Shown here: piece after piece, positions 1 to 8,806 of the stretch
Position numbering within the stretch: position 1 is the first letter of the stretch
Layout of the letters: each line of letters begins with the position of its first letter
Assembly: GCF_021391535.1 (NCBI RefSeq)
Contig: NZ_CP090066.1
Coordinates: 1,811,501 to 1,875,500, forward strand
Origin: Aurantimonas sp. HBX-1
Lineage (GTDB): Bacteria; Pseudomonadota; Alphaproteobacteria; Rhizobiales; Rhizobiaceae
DNA: 64,000 nt
Direction of reading: 5' to 3'
The notes under the pieces: generated by a model
What the model was told of the DNA's origin: nothing
Seen by the model: the letters and a program-made list of their open reading frames with translations, nothing else
Databases searched by the model: none
Made by a program: the position numbers and the translations under genes

Positions 1-477
1 CGCCAGTTCCGCGTCGCCGGCCATCGCCGGTTTCGCGGTCGGCAACGGGATGGGCTCGGCGATCAGTCCCGATGCCTGGGCACGGTCGAAGAGCGGCCGC
101 AGCGTATCGTAGCGGGCGGCCAGCTCCTCCTGTTGCTCCAGGAGGACATCCACCTTGGTCTCGACCAGACGCTGCGACAGGGCGTGGCGGCTGGTCAGCG
201 AATCGACCTGAGTGCGCAGCGCCGCGATCCGCTGCTCGTATTCGCGCTGCAACGAGCTGCGGATGACGACGGCCTGATCGGTGGGGTTGCTGCCCTGCAG
301 GACGTACCAGGCCGGCGCGGCGACCCCGGCGACGGCGAGCGTTGCCGCCAGCGCCACGCCGGCGGCGAGCCGGCGCGGCCCGATGGTGAAGTGCCGGACC
401 TGGTCGCCGCGGGCGATGATTACGGTGTGGGCCTGCCGGTATTCGCCGAACGTCCGATCGTGTCGTGCTGCCGCCAT
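1..477 (-). CDS. M23-type peptidoglycan metallopeptidase, N-terminal part (partial)
   Basis: Only the first 159 codons are in the window; the gene runs off the left edge. The ATG at 477 opens a protein with a short basic N-terminus, a motif like HTVIIARGDQVRHFTIGP, one membrane segment at about residues 46-66, and then a long heptad-like coiled coil rich in Gln, Glu and Leu. This is the usual N-terminal layout of alphaproteobacterial M23 (LytM-type) envelope peptidases, where a membrane-anchored coiled coil precedes a zinc endopeptidase domain. The catalytic domain itself is not visible, so the M23 call is inferred from architecture and from its position beside the DUF455 and peroxiredoxin genes, a grouping I recall from rhizobia. 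Confidence 0.7.
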   Translation of the reverse strand, partial: MAAARHDRTFGEYRQAHTVIIARGDQVRHFTIGPRRLAAGVALAATLAVAGVAAPAWYVLQGSNPTDQAVVIRSSLQREYEQRIAALRTQVDSLTSRHALSQRLVETKVDVLLEQQEELAARYDTLRPLFDRAQASGLIAEPIPLPTAKPAMAGDAELA

Positions 478-572
478 CGTCCAATCCAGTGTCGATGCAA
501 GGGAAAGGTCCCCAGGCTGACGGTTGGATTAGAGAATGTTAGGGTTAACAATCCGTCTTCGAGGACCCTGGT

Positions 573-1409
573 TCAGCGCGAAAGCGGCGACAGGGCGCGG
601 TAGAAAGTCGGCGTCAGCCCGGCCTCGGCGCGGGCCCGGTCGTTGAACGGCGCCTTCACCTCGCCGCGGAAACAGGCACGCACCAGTTCCTGGAACCGTT
701 CGGCCGGATTGCGGCCCTCGCGGGCGCACAGGAAGCGGAACCACTTGGCGCCGATCGCCACATGCTTCTTCTCGTCGCGGTAGATGATCTCGAGGATCGC
801 CGCGGTCTCGAGGTCGCCGACGCCGTGCAGCTTTTCCAGGAGCGACGGCGTGACGTCGAGGCCTCGTGCCTCCAGGATCAGTGGCACGACCGCCAGGCGC
901 GCGCCGAGATCGTGGGACGTCGCCTCCACCGCCTGCCACAACCCGTCGTGGGCGGGCAGGGCGCCGTAGCGCGAATCGAGGCTGTCCAGCCGCCGGGAGA
1001 GCAGGCGGAAGTGCTTGGCCTCCTCCAGCGCCACGGTCATCCAGCCGTCGAAGAAGGAGCGCGGCACCTTCTCGGTGGCGAAGCGGGCGACGATGTCGAG
1101 CGCGAGGTCGATGGCGTTCAGCTCGATATGGGCGAGCGCATGGATGAGCGCGATGCGGCCTTCCGGCGAATGGACGGAGCGGCGCTTGACGGTGCGCGGC
1201 GACACGAGGAGCGGTTCGGCCGGCCGGCCCGGCCGGTCCGGAAGCGCCGGGTCGGTCGGCGCATGGACGCCGAGCCGACGGCCGAACCACAGCCGGCAGG
1301 CGGTGTTGGTGCGGTCGACCTTGCGATCGAGATCCGCCTCCTGCAGCGCCTCGACCGCCGCCTGCCGCAAGGTCGAAGGCAGCCGCCCGGCCGACGAAAC
1401 GCCGGTCAT
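573..1409 (-). CDS. Ferritin-like domain protein, DUF455 family
   Basis: The protein has 278 residues. It is all-helical, with the carboxylate/histidine pattern of a ferritin-like diiron fold: an AHIELNAIDLA helix, an EEAKHF (ExxH) helix and a later DEKKHV (DExxH) helix. These match DUF455, whose biochemical role is not established; iron or redox chemistry is inference. The ATG at 1409 overlaps the peroxiredoxin stop by four bases (ATGA), so the two are translationally coupled and probably linked in oxidative-stress defence. Longer upstream reading in this frame runs antisense-like through the peroxiredoxin gene and was not used. Confidence 0.85.
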   Translation of the reverse strand: MTGVSSAGRLPSTLRQAAVEALQEADLDRKVDRTNTACRLWFGRRLGVHAPTDPALPDRPGRPAEPLLVSPRTVKRRSVHSPEGRIALIHALAHIELNAIDLALDIVARFATEKVPRSFFDGWMTVALEEAKHFRLLSRRLDSLDSRYGALPAHDGLWQAVEATSHDLGARLAVVPLILEARGLDVTPSLLEKLHGVGDLETAAILEIIYRDEKKHVAIGAKWFRFLCAREGRNPAERFQELVRACFRGEVKAPFNDRARAEAGLTPTFYRALSPLSR

Positions 1410-1882
1410 CCGGCGGCGGCCATCTGCCGCGCGGCTTCCAGCACTTCCTCGGCGTGGCCGGGCACCTTCACCTTCGGCCACAGGCGGACGATAATGCCGT
1501 TGCCGTCGACCAGTGCGGTCGTGCGCTCGACGCCCATGTACTTGCGGCCGTACATGCTCTTCTCGACCCACAGGCCGAACGCGCCGATCAGCGACGTCTG
1601 CTCGTCGGAGAGCAGCCTGACCCGGAGACCGTGCTTGTCGCGGAACTTGCCGTGCTTCTTGACCGGATCGGGCGACACGCCGAACACCGGCACGCCGATC
1701 GCTTCGAATTCCGCCGTCAGCGCACCGAACTCGACAGCTTCGAGCGTGCATCCGGACGTATCGTCCTTGGGATAGAAATAGAGGACGAAGCCCTTGCCCT
1801 TGAGCTGTTCGAGCGAGACGAACTCGCCCCGGTCGTCGGGCAGCGAGAAGGCGGGACAGGGATCGCCCACGGAAAGCACCAT
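1406..1882 (-). CDS. bcp: Thioredoxin-dependent thiol peroxidase, Bcp/PrxQ family
   Basis: This 158-residue peroxiredoxin reduces hydroperoxides in the cytoplasm. The PKDDTSGCTLEAVEF segment carries the peroxidatic Cys of the PxxxTxxC motif, and the rest (FYPKDD, FGVSPDPVKKHGKF, LLSDE, KYMGVERTT) follows the Bcp fold throughout. The resolving Cys that E. coli Bcp has five residues after the peroxidatic one is absent (EAVEF instead), so it is probably an atypical 1-Cys or differently resolved enzyme. The ATG at 1882 has an AAAGGAT ribosome-binding site about 8 bases upstream. A longer in-frame extension to 2002 lacks such a site. It overlaps the DUF455 gene downstream. Confidence 0.93.
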   Translation of the reverse strand: MVLSVGDPCPAFSLPDDRGEFVSLEQLKGKGFVLYFYPKDDTSGCTLEAVEFGALTAEFEAIGVPVFGVSPDPVKKHGKFRDKHGLRVRLLSDEQTSLIGAFGLWVEKSMYGRKYMGVERTTALVDGNGIIVRLWPKVKVPGHAEEVLEAARQMAAAG

Positions 1883-2135
1883 GATGTCATCCTTTCGGCA
1901 TAATGGGGAACGACGGAAGGTCATGTCGGACAGATCGACCCCGGTCTGCAAGCCGTGAATTGGGCGACACGCCGTCACGTGCGCGCATGCGGTCGCCTCC
2001 ACCGGGGTTCGACGATCGGCGTCCGTCGCCTGGCATCGTCAGGCCGGCAATTAAGGGAGCTGCCGGCGTGCGGGCAAGCCTGAACCCAGCAGTGGCTGCC
2101 AGCCGCGCCCCGGCGGCCGTCACGGCGTGGCGTCG

Positions 2136-5100
2136 ATGAGGACGGCCGTCCGCACGCTGGCCGGCATCGCGAGCTTTGCGATCATCCTGCTGGTGGTCGC
2201 GGCCGCGGGCCTCGGCCTGCTGCTCTGGACGCAGACCGGGCAGGAATTGCTGGAGGCGCAGACCGAACGGATCGTCTCCACGGCGCTCGGCCCGGATTTC
2301 ATCGTCGAGATGGACCGCCAGAAAGTGGGATTCGACCCGGCGGCGGGGCTGGGCCTGCGCTTCGCCGACGTCAGCGTGCGCGACCGGCGCACCAGGGCGG
2401 TCATGGCGACCGCGGAGCGCATCGGCGTGGGTATCGGCCTCGGCGCCATCCTCGGCGACGGCCTCGTCGTCGACCGGGTGAGCGTCGCCGGCGTCCGCGT
2501 TGCCTCCGACGTGTTCGCCCGGCAGCCGGCGGGCGAAATGCCGAAGCCCGAGGCGATCTTCGCCGCGCTCGACCGGTCGCTGCGCGATATCGACCGGACC
2601 GGCCTGCGGCGGCTCCGGCTGTCGGACCTGACCGTTATTGGCGCGCCGGAATTCGGCCGGATCGGGGAACTGACAATCCGCAAATCCGGCACCGGACAGT
2701 TCACGCTGGAGAGCAGCGGCGATCTCGACGGGCAGGAAGTTTCGGTGTCGGGCGAAGCACAACTCGACGAGAGTGGCCAGGCGGTCGCCGGACTGCGTCT
2801 GGAGACCTCTCGGGTGACGCTCGGCAACGGCGTCCGGGAGCCCTCCGACGCGCCGGCCAATCCGGAAATCATGATTCCCGCGACGCTGCGCGTGGCGATG
2901 CAGGGTGAGGGCGGGGCGCGCCAACTCGATGCGACGGTCGCCATGCAGGACGGCACGTTCCGGGGCCGCCAGTCCGTGGCGATCCCCTCGGGGTCCCTGA
3001 CGATCACCCTGCGGGAAGATGGCGACGACCTCCTTCTGCACGACGGCGCGATCGATTTCGGCGAGGCGCATGCGGCATTCGGCGGGCGGATCGGTCTCGT
3101 CCCCGATGCGGACGGCGGACTCCCGGTACGGATCGCCACCACGCGCCTGACCTCGACGATCGGCAGCGACGCGAAGGATGTGCGTTCGGCGGCGCTGACC
3201 CTCGGCGGCCGCGTCGATCCTGCCACCGCCCGGTTCGACCTCGAGAGCCTTGTGCTGAAGGCCGGTGCCGGGGAGCTTTCCGGGCAGGGAGCGCTCGGCG
3301 GTTTCGATGCCACGGACCGGCTGGAACTGTCGGTTGCCGCCAGCGACCTTGCCGTTCCCGACGTCAAGGCGTTCTGGCCGTTCTTCCTCGCCGACGGCGC
3401 CCGCAACTGGGTCCTGGCGCATCTGGAATCCGGCGGCGCCGTCACGAGCGGTTCCATCCGGCTCGACCTCAGCATGCAACGGCTCGCCGCGATCATCACG
3501 CCGGATGCCGGCCCGACCGCGCAGGAGTTTGGCATGGCGCTCAACCTTGCGGACGTATCGTTCCGCACCCTCGGCGCGATGCCGGCGGTGGAGGCCGCTT
3601 CCGGCCGCATCGAGGCGAAGGGCGGAACGACGGTCGTCAGCGTCGATTCCGCCGCGCTGCGCGACCAGGCGGACGTCACCGTCATGCCGTCGTCGATCGA
3701 GTTCGGTCGCACCGACGACGGCACGGCGGCTCTCCTGTCGCTCAACCTGGCCGGCGACGCGGCAACGCTGCTGGAGCTGGCGGACCGCGATCCGGTGCGG
3801 GCGCTCGGCAAGTTGGACTGGCGGGCCGAAGACGTCGCCGGACGCGCGGAACTCGGCGTGGGCGTCGCCTTCAGCATACCCCGGCCGCCGCTCCCGGCAG
3901 GCCCCGCCACGGCGCCGGCCGAGCGCCCTGTGCGTCTGGAAAGCTGGTCGGTCATGGCCGACCTCGAATCGGTGGAGCTGAAGCGCCAGATCGCGGGGCG
4001 CACGATCACCGGGGTGACCGGCATCGTCAGCCTCGCCCCGGGTTCGGCCATCGGCGACGTCGAGGCGACCGTCGACGGCGTGCCGGCGACCATCAACTTC
4101 GCGCAGCCGCTGGCGCCGGATCCGGTGGGCGAGCCGAGCCTGACCGTCACCGCCTCGCTGGAAGGCGCGCAGGTGAAATCCCTGCTGCCGGCGCTCGGAG
4201 ACGTGGTCGACGGGCCCGTGTCGGCCCGGCTGACCCGCGCCGGCGATCACTTCCTCGGATCGGTGGATCTCGGCTCGGCCCGCCTTTCGCTGCCGGCCAT
4301 CGGCTGGAGCAAGGGGCCGGGCGTTGCGGCGACCCTCGAGTTCGAGCTGGCGATGGACGGCGACCGGGTCGTGGTTTCGGCCGCCGAGCTGAAGGGCGAG
4401 GGGTTCTCCGCGTCGGGAAGCGCGGCGTTCGATTCCGCCGGCCTGCGCCGCATCGAACTGAAGCAGGCGGCCTTCAACCGCGACGATTCGGTGGCTGCGA
4501 CGATCGAGAAGGCCGACGCCGGCTACACCGTCACGGTCACCGGCAGCAGTCTCGACGCGCGGGCCCTGCTCGGTCGCCTGAAATCCGACTGGACCGCCTC
4601 CGGCAAGTCCGGCGCCGGCGGCCCCCTGGCAGTATCCGTCAAGGTCGACCGGCTGCTCGGTTTCGACGGCGAGGAACTGCGCGACGCCGCCATCAGCTAC
4701 CGCAGCGGTGGCCGCTCCGGCCTTGCGGCGTCGCTGACCGCCACGACACCGCGCGGCAACCCGGTGAACCTCGCGGTGGAGCCCGGCGAGAGTGGCCGTG
4801 CCATCCGGCTCAACGCCGGCGACGCCGGGGCACTGCTGCGCTTCGCCGGCCTCTACAAGCGGATGGCCGGCGGCTCGCTGACACTGCGTCTGTCGGGAAA
4901 CGCCGACGGGCGGATCAGCGGACCGCTGCAGTTGCGCGACTTCACGATCGTCGGGGAGCCCCGGCTCGCCAGCCTGGTCGGCACGTCGCGCGCCGACCCG
5001 AACACGCTCGCTGGCGCGCTCGGCCGCGACCTCGAGGTCTCGCAGGCCTATTTCGACACCGCCTCGACAGGCCTCTCCTGGGACGGCAGCCGCCTGGTCG

Positions 5101-5387
5101 CCTATGACGGCATCCTGCGCGGCCCGATCTTCGGCTCGAGCTTCGAGGGGGTCCTCTACGATGCCGCACGGCAGATCGACATGTCCGGCTCGTTCATGCC
5201 GGCCTATGGCGTCAACCGGCTGTTCGGCGCCATACCCTTCGTCGGCGGCATCCTCGGCAACGGCGCCGAAGGTGGGCTGATCGGGATCACCTACCGGCTC
5301 GCCGGGCCGTTCGGCGACCCGACGCTCGCCGTCAATCCGATCTCGGCGATCGCGCCGGGGATCTTCCGGCGGATCTTCGAGTACTGA
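2136..5387 (+). CDS. AsmA/YhdP-like envelope protein (DUF3971 domain)
   Basis: A 1083-residue protein with one N-terminal membrane anchor (about residues 7-30, rich in Ile, Leu and Val) followed by a very long periplasmic region of repeating beta-strand segments. The C-terminal part (GSFMPAYGVNRLFGAIPFVGGILG, then IGITYRLAGPFGDPTLAVNP) is typical of the YhdP/AsmA-like family, now thought to form hydrophobic grooves that carry phospholipids between inner and outer membranes. The transport role is family knowledge, not visible here. ATG 2136 was chosen; an in-frame GTG at 2127 is an alternative and neither has a clear ribosome-binding site. It diverges from bcp across 253 bases and converges on tyrS, with a small CGACGA/TCGTCG hairpin at 5389-5405 between them. 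Confidence 0.85.
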   Translation: MRTAVRTLAGIASFAIILLVVAAAGLGLLLWTQTGQELLEAQTERIVSTALGPDFIVEMDRQKVGFDPAAGLGLRFADVSVRDRRTRAVMATAERIGVGIGLGAILGDGLVVDRVSVAGVRVASDVFARQPAGEMPKPEAIFAALDRSLRDIDRTGLRRLRLSDLTVIGAPEFGRIGELTIRKSGTGQFTLESSGDLDGQEVSVSGEAQLDESGQAVAGLRLETSRVTLGNGVREPSDAPANPEIMIPATLRVAMQGEGGARQLDATVAMQDGTFRGRQSVAIPSGSLTITLREDGDDLLLHDGAIDFGEAHAAFGGRIGLVPDADGGLPVRIATTRLTSTIGSDAKDVRSAALTLGGRVDPATARFDLESLVLKAGAGELSGQGALGGFDATDRLELSVAASDLAVPDVKAFWPFFLADGARNWVLAHLESGGAVTSGSIRLDLSMQRLAAIITPDAGPTAQEFGMALNLADVSFRTLGAMPAVEAASGRIEAKGGTTVVSVDSAALRDQADVTVMPSSIEFGRTDDGTAALLSLNLAGDAATLLELADRDPVRALGKLDWRAEDVAGRAELGVGVAFSIPRPPLPAGPATAPAERPVRLESWSVMADLESVELKRQIAGRTITGVTGIVSLAPGSAIGDVEATVDGVPATINFAQPLAPDPVGEPSLTVTASLEGAQVKSLLPALGDVVDGPVSARLTRAGDHFLGSVDLGSARLSLPAIGWSKGPGVAATLEFELAMDGDRVVVSAAELKGEGFSASGSAAFDSAGLRRIELKQAAFNRDDSVAATIEKADAGYTVTVTGSSLDARALLGRLKSDWTASGKSGAGGPLAVSVKVDRLLGFDGEELRDAAISYRSGGRSGLAASLTATTPRGNPVNLAVEPGESGRAIRLNAGDAGALLRFAGLYKRMAGGSLTLRLSGNADGRISGPLQLRDFTIVGEPRLASLVGTSRADPNTLAGALGRDLEVSQAYFDTASTGLSWDGSRLVAYDGILRGPIFGSSFEGVLYDAARQIDMSGSFMPAYGVNRLFGAIPFVGGILGNGAEGGLIGITYRLAGPFGDPTLAVNPISAIAPGIFRRIFEY

Positions 5388-5410
5388 TCGACGACTCCTT
5401 CGTCGGCGCG

Positions 5411-6664
5411 CTACGCGGCCGGACGGACGAGAACGTGCTTCTTGCGCCCGACCGACAGTTTGGCGACGCCGTCCTTCAGGTCGTCGTGGCCGATCGTCAG
5501 ACGCTCGTCCGCCACCGGCTGGTCGTTGAGGCGGACGGCGCCGCCCTTGATCGAGCGACGTGCCTCGCCGTTCGACGCGGCGAGACCCGCCGAAACGATC
5601 AGCGACAGGATACCGATGCCGTCCCGCAGCTCCGCCGGATCGACCTCGACGGTCGGCAGCGTGTCGGCGACGGTGCCTTCCTCGAAGGTCTTGCGCGCCG
5701 TCTCCGACGCCTCGTCAGCAGCGGCCTCGCCGTGCAGCATCGCGGTGACCTGGCTCGCCAGCACCTTCTTGGCCTCGTTGATCTCCGAGCCGCCGAGGGC
5801 TTCCAGCCGGGCGATCTCGTCCAGCGGCAGCGTGGTGTAGAGCTTGAGGAAGCGCCCGACGTCGGCGTCTTCGGTGTTCCGCCAGTACTGCCAGAAATCG
5901 TAGGGGCTGAGCATGTCGGCGTTCAGCCAGATTGCGCCGCTCGCGGTCTTGCCCATCTTGGCGCCGGACGATGTCGTCAGCAGCGGCGAGGTGAGGGCGT
6001 AGAGCTGCGGCGTGCCCATGCGGTGGCCGAGATCGATGCCGTTGATGATGTTGCCCCACTGGTCGGAGCCGCCCATCTGCAGCCGGCAGTCGTAGCGCCG
6101 GCTCAGCTCGACATAGTCGTAGGCCTGCAGGATCATGTAGTTGAACTCGAGGAACGACAGCGACTGCTCGCGGTCGAGCCGCAGCTTCACCGAGTCGAAG
6201 GACAGCATGCGGTTGACCGAGAAGTGCCGGCCGACGTCGCGCAGGAACGCGACGTAGTTGATGTCCATCAGCCAGTCGGCGTTGTCGACCATCATCGCGT
6301 CCTGCTGCCCCTCGCCGAAGCGGAGGTAGCGCTCGAAGGAGCGCTTGATCCCGGCGAGATTGGCGGCGATGCCCTCCGGCGTCTGCAGCTTGCGCGCCTC
6401 GTCCTTGAAGGACGGATCGCCGATCATGCCGGTGCCGCCGCCCATCAGCGCGATCGGGCGATGGCCGGTCTTCTGCATCCAGTGCAGCATCATGATCTGC
6501 ATCAGCGAGCCGACATGCAGGCTTGCTGCCGTCGGGTCGAAGCCGATGTAGCCGGTCACCGTCTCGCGGGCGAAGAGGTCGTCGAGACCGGTCTCGTCGG
6601 AGGCCTGGTGGATGAAGCCACGTTCCGCGAGCGTCGCCAGGAACTCGGACTTGAAGCGGGCCAT
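5411..6664 (-). CDS. tyrS: Tyrosine-tRNA ligase
   Basis: Charges tRNA-Tyr with tyrosine. The 417 residues show the class I signature HVGS at 50-53 (GFDPTAASLHVGS), the tyrosine-binding YMILQAYDYVEL and GGSDQWGNI segments, the KMSKS loop as KMGKT at 236-240, and a C-terminal S4 RNA-binding domain from about 350 on (RRSIKGGAVRLNDQ). Length and motif order fit the bacterial TyrRS family. The ATG at 6664 is preceded by AGGAT. The leader contains an inverted repeat GGGAAC/GTTCCC around 6687-6703; I see no T-box, which would not be expected in this group. It is convergent with the AsmA-like gene and divergent from anmK. Confidence 0.97.
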   Translation of the reverse strand: MARFKSEFLATLAERGFIHQASDETGLDDLFARETVTGYIGFDPTAASLHVGSLMQIMMLHWMQKTGHRPIALMGGGTGMIGDPSFKDEARKLQTPEGIAANLAGIKRSFERYLRFGEGQQDAMMVDNADWLMDINYVAFLRDVGRHFSVNRMLSFDSVKLRLDREQSLSFLEFNYMILQAYDYVELSRRYDCRLQMGGSDQWGNIINGIDLGHRMGTPQLYALTSPLLTTSSGAKMGKTASGAIWLNADMLSPYDFWQYWRNTEDADVGRFLKLYTTLPLDEIARLEALGGSEINEAKKVLASQVTAMLHGEAAADEASETARKTFEEGTVADTLPTVEVDPAELRDGIGILSLIVSAGLAASNGEARRSIKGGAVRLNDQPVADERLTIGHDDLKDGVAKLSVGRKKHVLVRPAA

Positions 6665-6762
6665 GGGATGATGATCCTGTAGGGTTCAGGGGAACGCTGG
6701 TTCCCTCGTCGGTCGAAGCCGTTTACCAGCCCTGAGCGACATTTCCAGATGCGGAGCCGATT

Positions 6763-7917
6763 TTGACCGGAACGAGACGACGCCGCGCGATCGGCCTGAT
6801 GAGCGGCACATCCCTCGACGGGATCGACGTCGCGCTGCTCGACACCGACGGCGAGGCCATCGTGATCCGCGGTCCGGCGCGGGTCTACCCTTACGAGGCG
6901 GCGTTCCGGCGGCGGCTGGCAGCCGGGCTCGAGGCGGCCAAGGGGCTGGCGCATCGCGACGAGCGCCCCGGCGATCTCAGCGCGCTGGAGACCGAGCTGA
7001 CGCTTCGCCACGCCGCCGCCGTCGAACGCTTCCTCGACGACGCGCAAATCGATCCGGTATCGGTCGACGTCGTCGGCTTCCACGGACAGACCGTGCTGCA
7101 CCGGCCGGAACGGGCACTGACCGTGCAGCTCGGCGACGGCGGGCTGCTGGCCGAACGCCTCGGCCGCCCGGTCGTCTATGACATGCGGGCCCGCGACATG
7201 CGGGAAGGCGGACAGGGCGCTCCGCTGGTGCCGGCCTATCACGCGGCGCTAGCGGCGAACCGGCCGGGTGAACACGCCGCGCTGCCGGTCGTCTTCGTCA
7301 ATATCGGCGGCATCTCGAACGTCACCTATCTCGACGGCGAGAACGACCCGATCGCCTTTGATTCCGGTCCGGGCAACGCGCTGCTGGATCAGTGGCTGGA
7401 GCGAGAGGCCGGAATCGCCTTCGACCAGAACGGCGCCATCGCCAGCGAAGGCGGTATCCTGCGGGGGCTCGCTGACGAATATCTCTCGGCGGACTTCTTC
7501 GACCGCAAGGTGCCGAAGTCGCTCGATCGCTTCGATTTCGCCGTGCCGGCGCCAGACGCCGGGTCGCTGGAGGACGTGGCGCGCACGCTCTGCTTCGTCT
7601 CGGCACAGGCGATCCTGAAGGCCGCCCGGCATTTCCCGGAGAAGCCGAAGCTGTGGATCGTCTGCGGCGGCGGGCGGCGACACCCGGCGATCATGGCCGA
7701 CCTCGCCGAGGGGGCGGGCCCCGACGCTGAAGTGATCAGCGCCGAGGCTGCCGGTTTCGACGGCGACGCGATGGAGGCCGAGGCCTGGGCCTATCTTGCG
7801 GTCCGCTCGCTCGACGGACGGCCGCTCACCTGGCCGACGACGACCGGCTGCCGGGAGCCGGTGACCGGCGGCGTCCTCGCCACGCCGTCGCCGGCGCCGC
7901 GAAGCGCCGCCGTCTAG
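6763..7917 (+). CDS. anmK: Anhydro-N-acetylmuramic acid kinase
   Basis: Phosphorylates and opens 1,6-anhydro-MurNAc released by lytic transglycosylases, feeding peptidoglycan recycling in the cytoplasm. The 384-residue protein has the ATP-binding IGLMSGTSLDGIDVALLD at the N-terminus, VGFHGQTVLH, FVNIGGISNVTYL and DSGPGNALLDQW, all in the order of the AnmK family (E. coli about 369 residues). The start is a TTG at 6763 with GGAG about six bases upstream; no ATG or GTG before the family signature fits better. It diverges from tyrS and converges with the hydrolase gene 13 bases downstream. Confidence 0.95.
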   Translation: MTGTRRRRAIGLMSGTSLDGIDVALLDTDGEAIVIRGPARVYPYEAAFRRRLAAGLEAAKGLAHRDERPGDLSALETELTLRHAAAVERFLDDAQIDPVSVDVVGFHGQTVLHRPERALTVQLGDGGLLAERLGRPVVYDMRARDMREGGQGAPLVPAYHAALAANRPGEHAALPVVFVNIGGISNVTYLDGENDPIAFDSGPGNALLDQWLEREAGIAFDQNGAIASEGGILRGLADEYLSADFFDRKVPKSLDRFDFAVPAPDAGSLEDVARTLCFVSAQAILKAARHFPEKPKLWIVCGGGRRHPAIMADLAEGAGPDAEVISAEAAGFDGDAMEAEAWAYLAVRSLDGRPLTWPTTTGCREPVTGGVLATPSPAPRSAAV

Positions 7918-7930
7918 GTCCGGCGACGGA

Positions 7931-8605
7931 TCAGCGCAGGCGCTTCGGCCGCGGATCCGACAGCTCGCCGGCCAGGCGCCGGTCCAGATAGTCGGCGCAT
8001 TCGGCCATCAGCTGCTCGGTGTGGTCGGTGTAGAAGTGGTTCGCACCTTCCAGCGTCTTCTGGGTGATGATGATGCCCTTCTGGGTCTTCAGCTTGTCGA
8101 CCAGGGTCTGCACGTCCTTCGGCGGTCCGACCTTGTCCTTGTCGCCATGGATGATCAGGCCGGAGGACGGGCAGGGCGCCAGGAACGAGAAGTCGTAGGA
8201 ATTGGGCTGCGGCGAGATCGACATGAAGCCCTCGATCTCCGGCCGGCGCATCAGGAGCTGCATGCCGATCCACGCGCCGAACGAATAGCCGGCGACCCAG
8301 CACTGCTTGGAATCGGGATGCAGGCTCTGCACCCAGTCCAGCGCCGACGCGGCGTCCGACAGTTCGCCGCTGCCGTGGTCGAACTCGCCCTGGCTGCGGC
8401 CGATGCCGCGGAAATTGAACCGCAACGTGGTGAAGCCGCGCTCCACGAACATGTAGAACAGCTGGTAGACGATCTGGTTGTTCATCGTCCCGCCGAACCG
8501 CGGATGCGGATGCAGCACGATCGCGATGGGGGCGTTCTTCTCCTTGGCGGCCTGGTAACGGCCTTCGAGGCGGCCGGCAGGGCCTGTGAAGATCACTTCG
8601 GGCAT
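7931..8605 (-). CDS. Alpha/beta hydrolase
   Basis: A 224-residue alpha/beta hydrolase with nucleophile Ser108 in GYSFGA (GxSxG), an Asp in HGDKDK (155 or 157) and His190 in GANHFY, preceded by LHPHPRFGGTMNNQ and LRFNFRGIGRSQG. These are the landmarks of the small bacterial family often annotated as YfbB/CC_0125-like esterases; substrate unknown. The ATG at 8605 is chosen because AAGGAAG lies six bases upstream; an upstream ATG at 8629 lacks one. It is divergent from the suf operon, whose ICE box lies 76 bases away, so the two could share regulation, but nothing else suggests a role in iron metabolism. Confidence 0.85.
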   Translation of the reverse strand: MPEVIFTGPAGRLEGRYQAAKEKNAPIAIVLHPHPRFGGTMNNQIVYQLFYMFVERGFTTLRFNFRGIGRSQGEFDHGSGELSDAASALDWVQSLHPDSKQCWVAGYSFGAWIGMQLLMRRPEIEGFMSISPQPNSYDFSFLAPCPSSGLIIHGDKDKVGPPKDVQTLVDKLKTQKGIIITQKTLEGANHFYTDHTEQLMAECADYLDRRLAGELSDPRPKRLR

Positions 8606-8680
8606 ATTATCTTCCTTGGCGAGCATCATTGCTCGGCGGGACGCTGCTTGACGCGGCCTAACTGGTCCCGTAAGCTCCAG

Positions 8681-8697
8681 TTTAGAACGATTATAAA
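8681..8697. promoter_or_regulatory. Candidate Irr box (ICE motif) before the suf operon
   Basis: The 17-mer TTTAGAACGATTATAAA matches the rhizobial iron control element (TTTAGAA-N3-TTCTAAA) at 13 of 14 defined positions and continues as an inverted repeat (AGTTTAGAA against TTATAAACT, 8 of 9). It sits 110 bases before the cysteine desulfurase start. In rhizobia Irr, a heme-responsive Fur-family regulator, binds such boxes and represses Fe-S assembly genes when iron is low. The site is seen; Irr binding is inferred. Confidence 0.75.
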
Positions 8698-8806
8698 CTA
8701 CAGCGCGTCCTTGAAGGCGTCTTGTAGTCCGGCCGCTCGTGAAAATTCAAGATTTTTGAGCCGCTGCCTGTTGTTTCGGCCGATTCAGACCCGCAAGAGA
8801 GAGCGC

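Noticed and set aside
1887..4250. Long minus-strand open frames opposite the AsmA-like gene
   Set aside because: They are Arg/Ala/Pro-rich antisense shadows of a high-GC gene with no domain, no start signals, and the plus strand encodes a recognisable protein.
6687..6703. SOS box before tyrS
   Set aside because: Several GTTC/GAAC strings occur, but none has the seven-base direct-repeat spacing; they form an inverted repeat instead.
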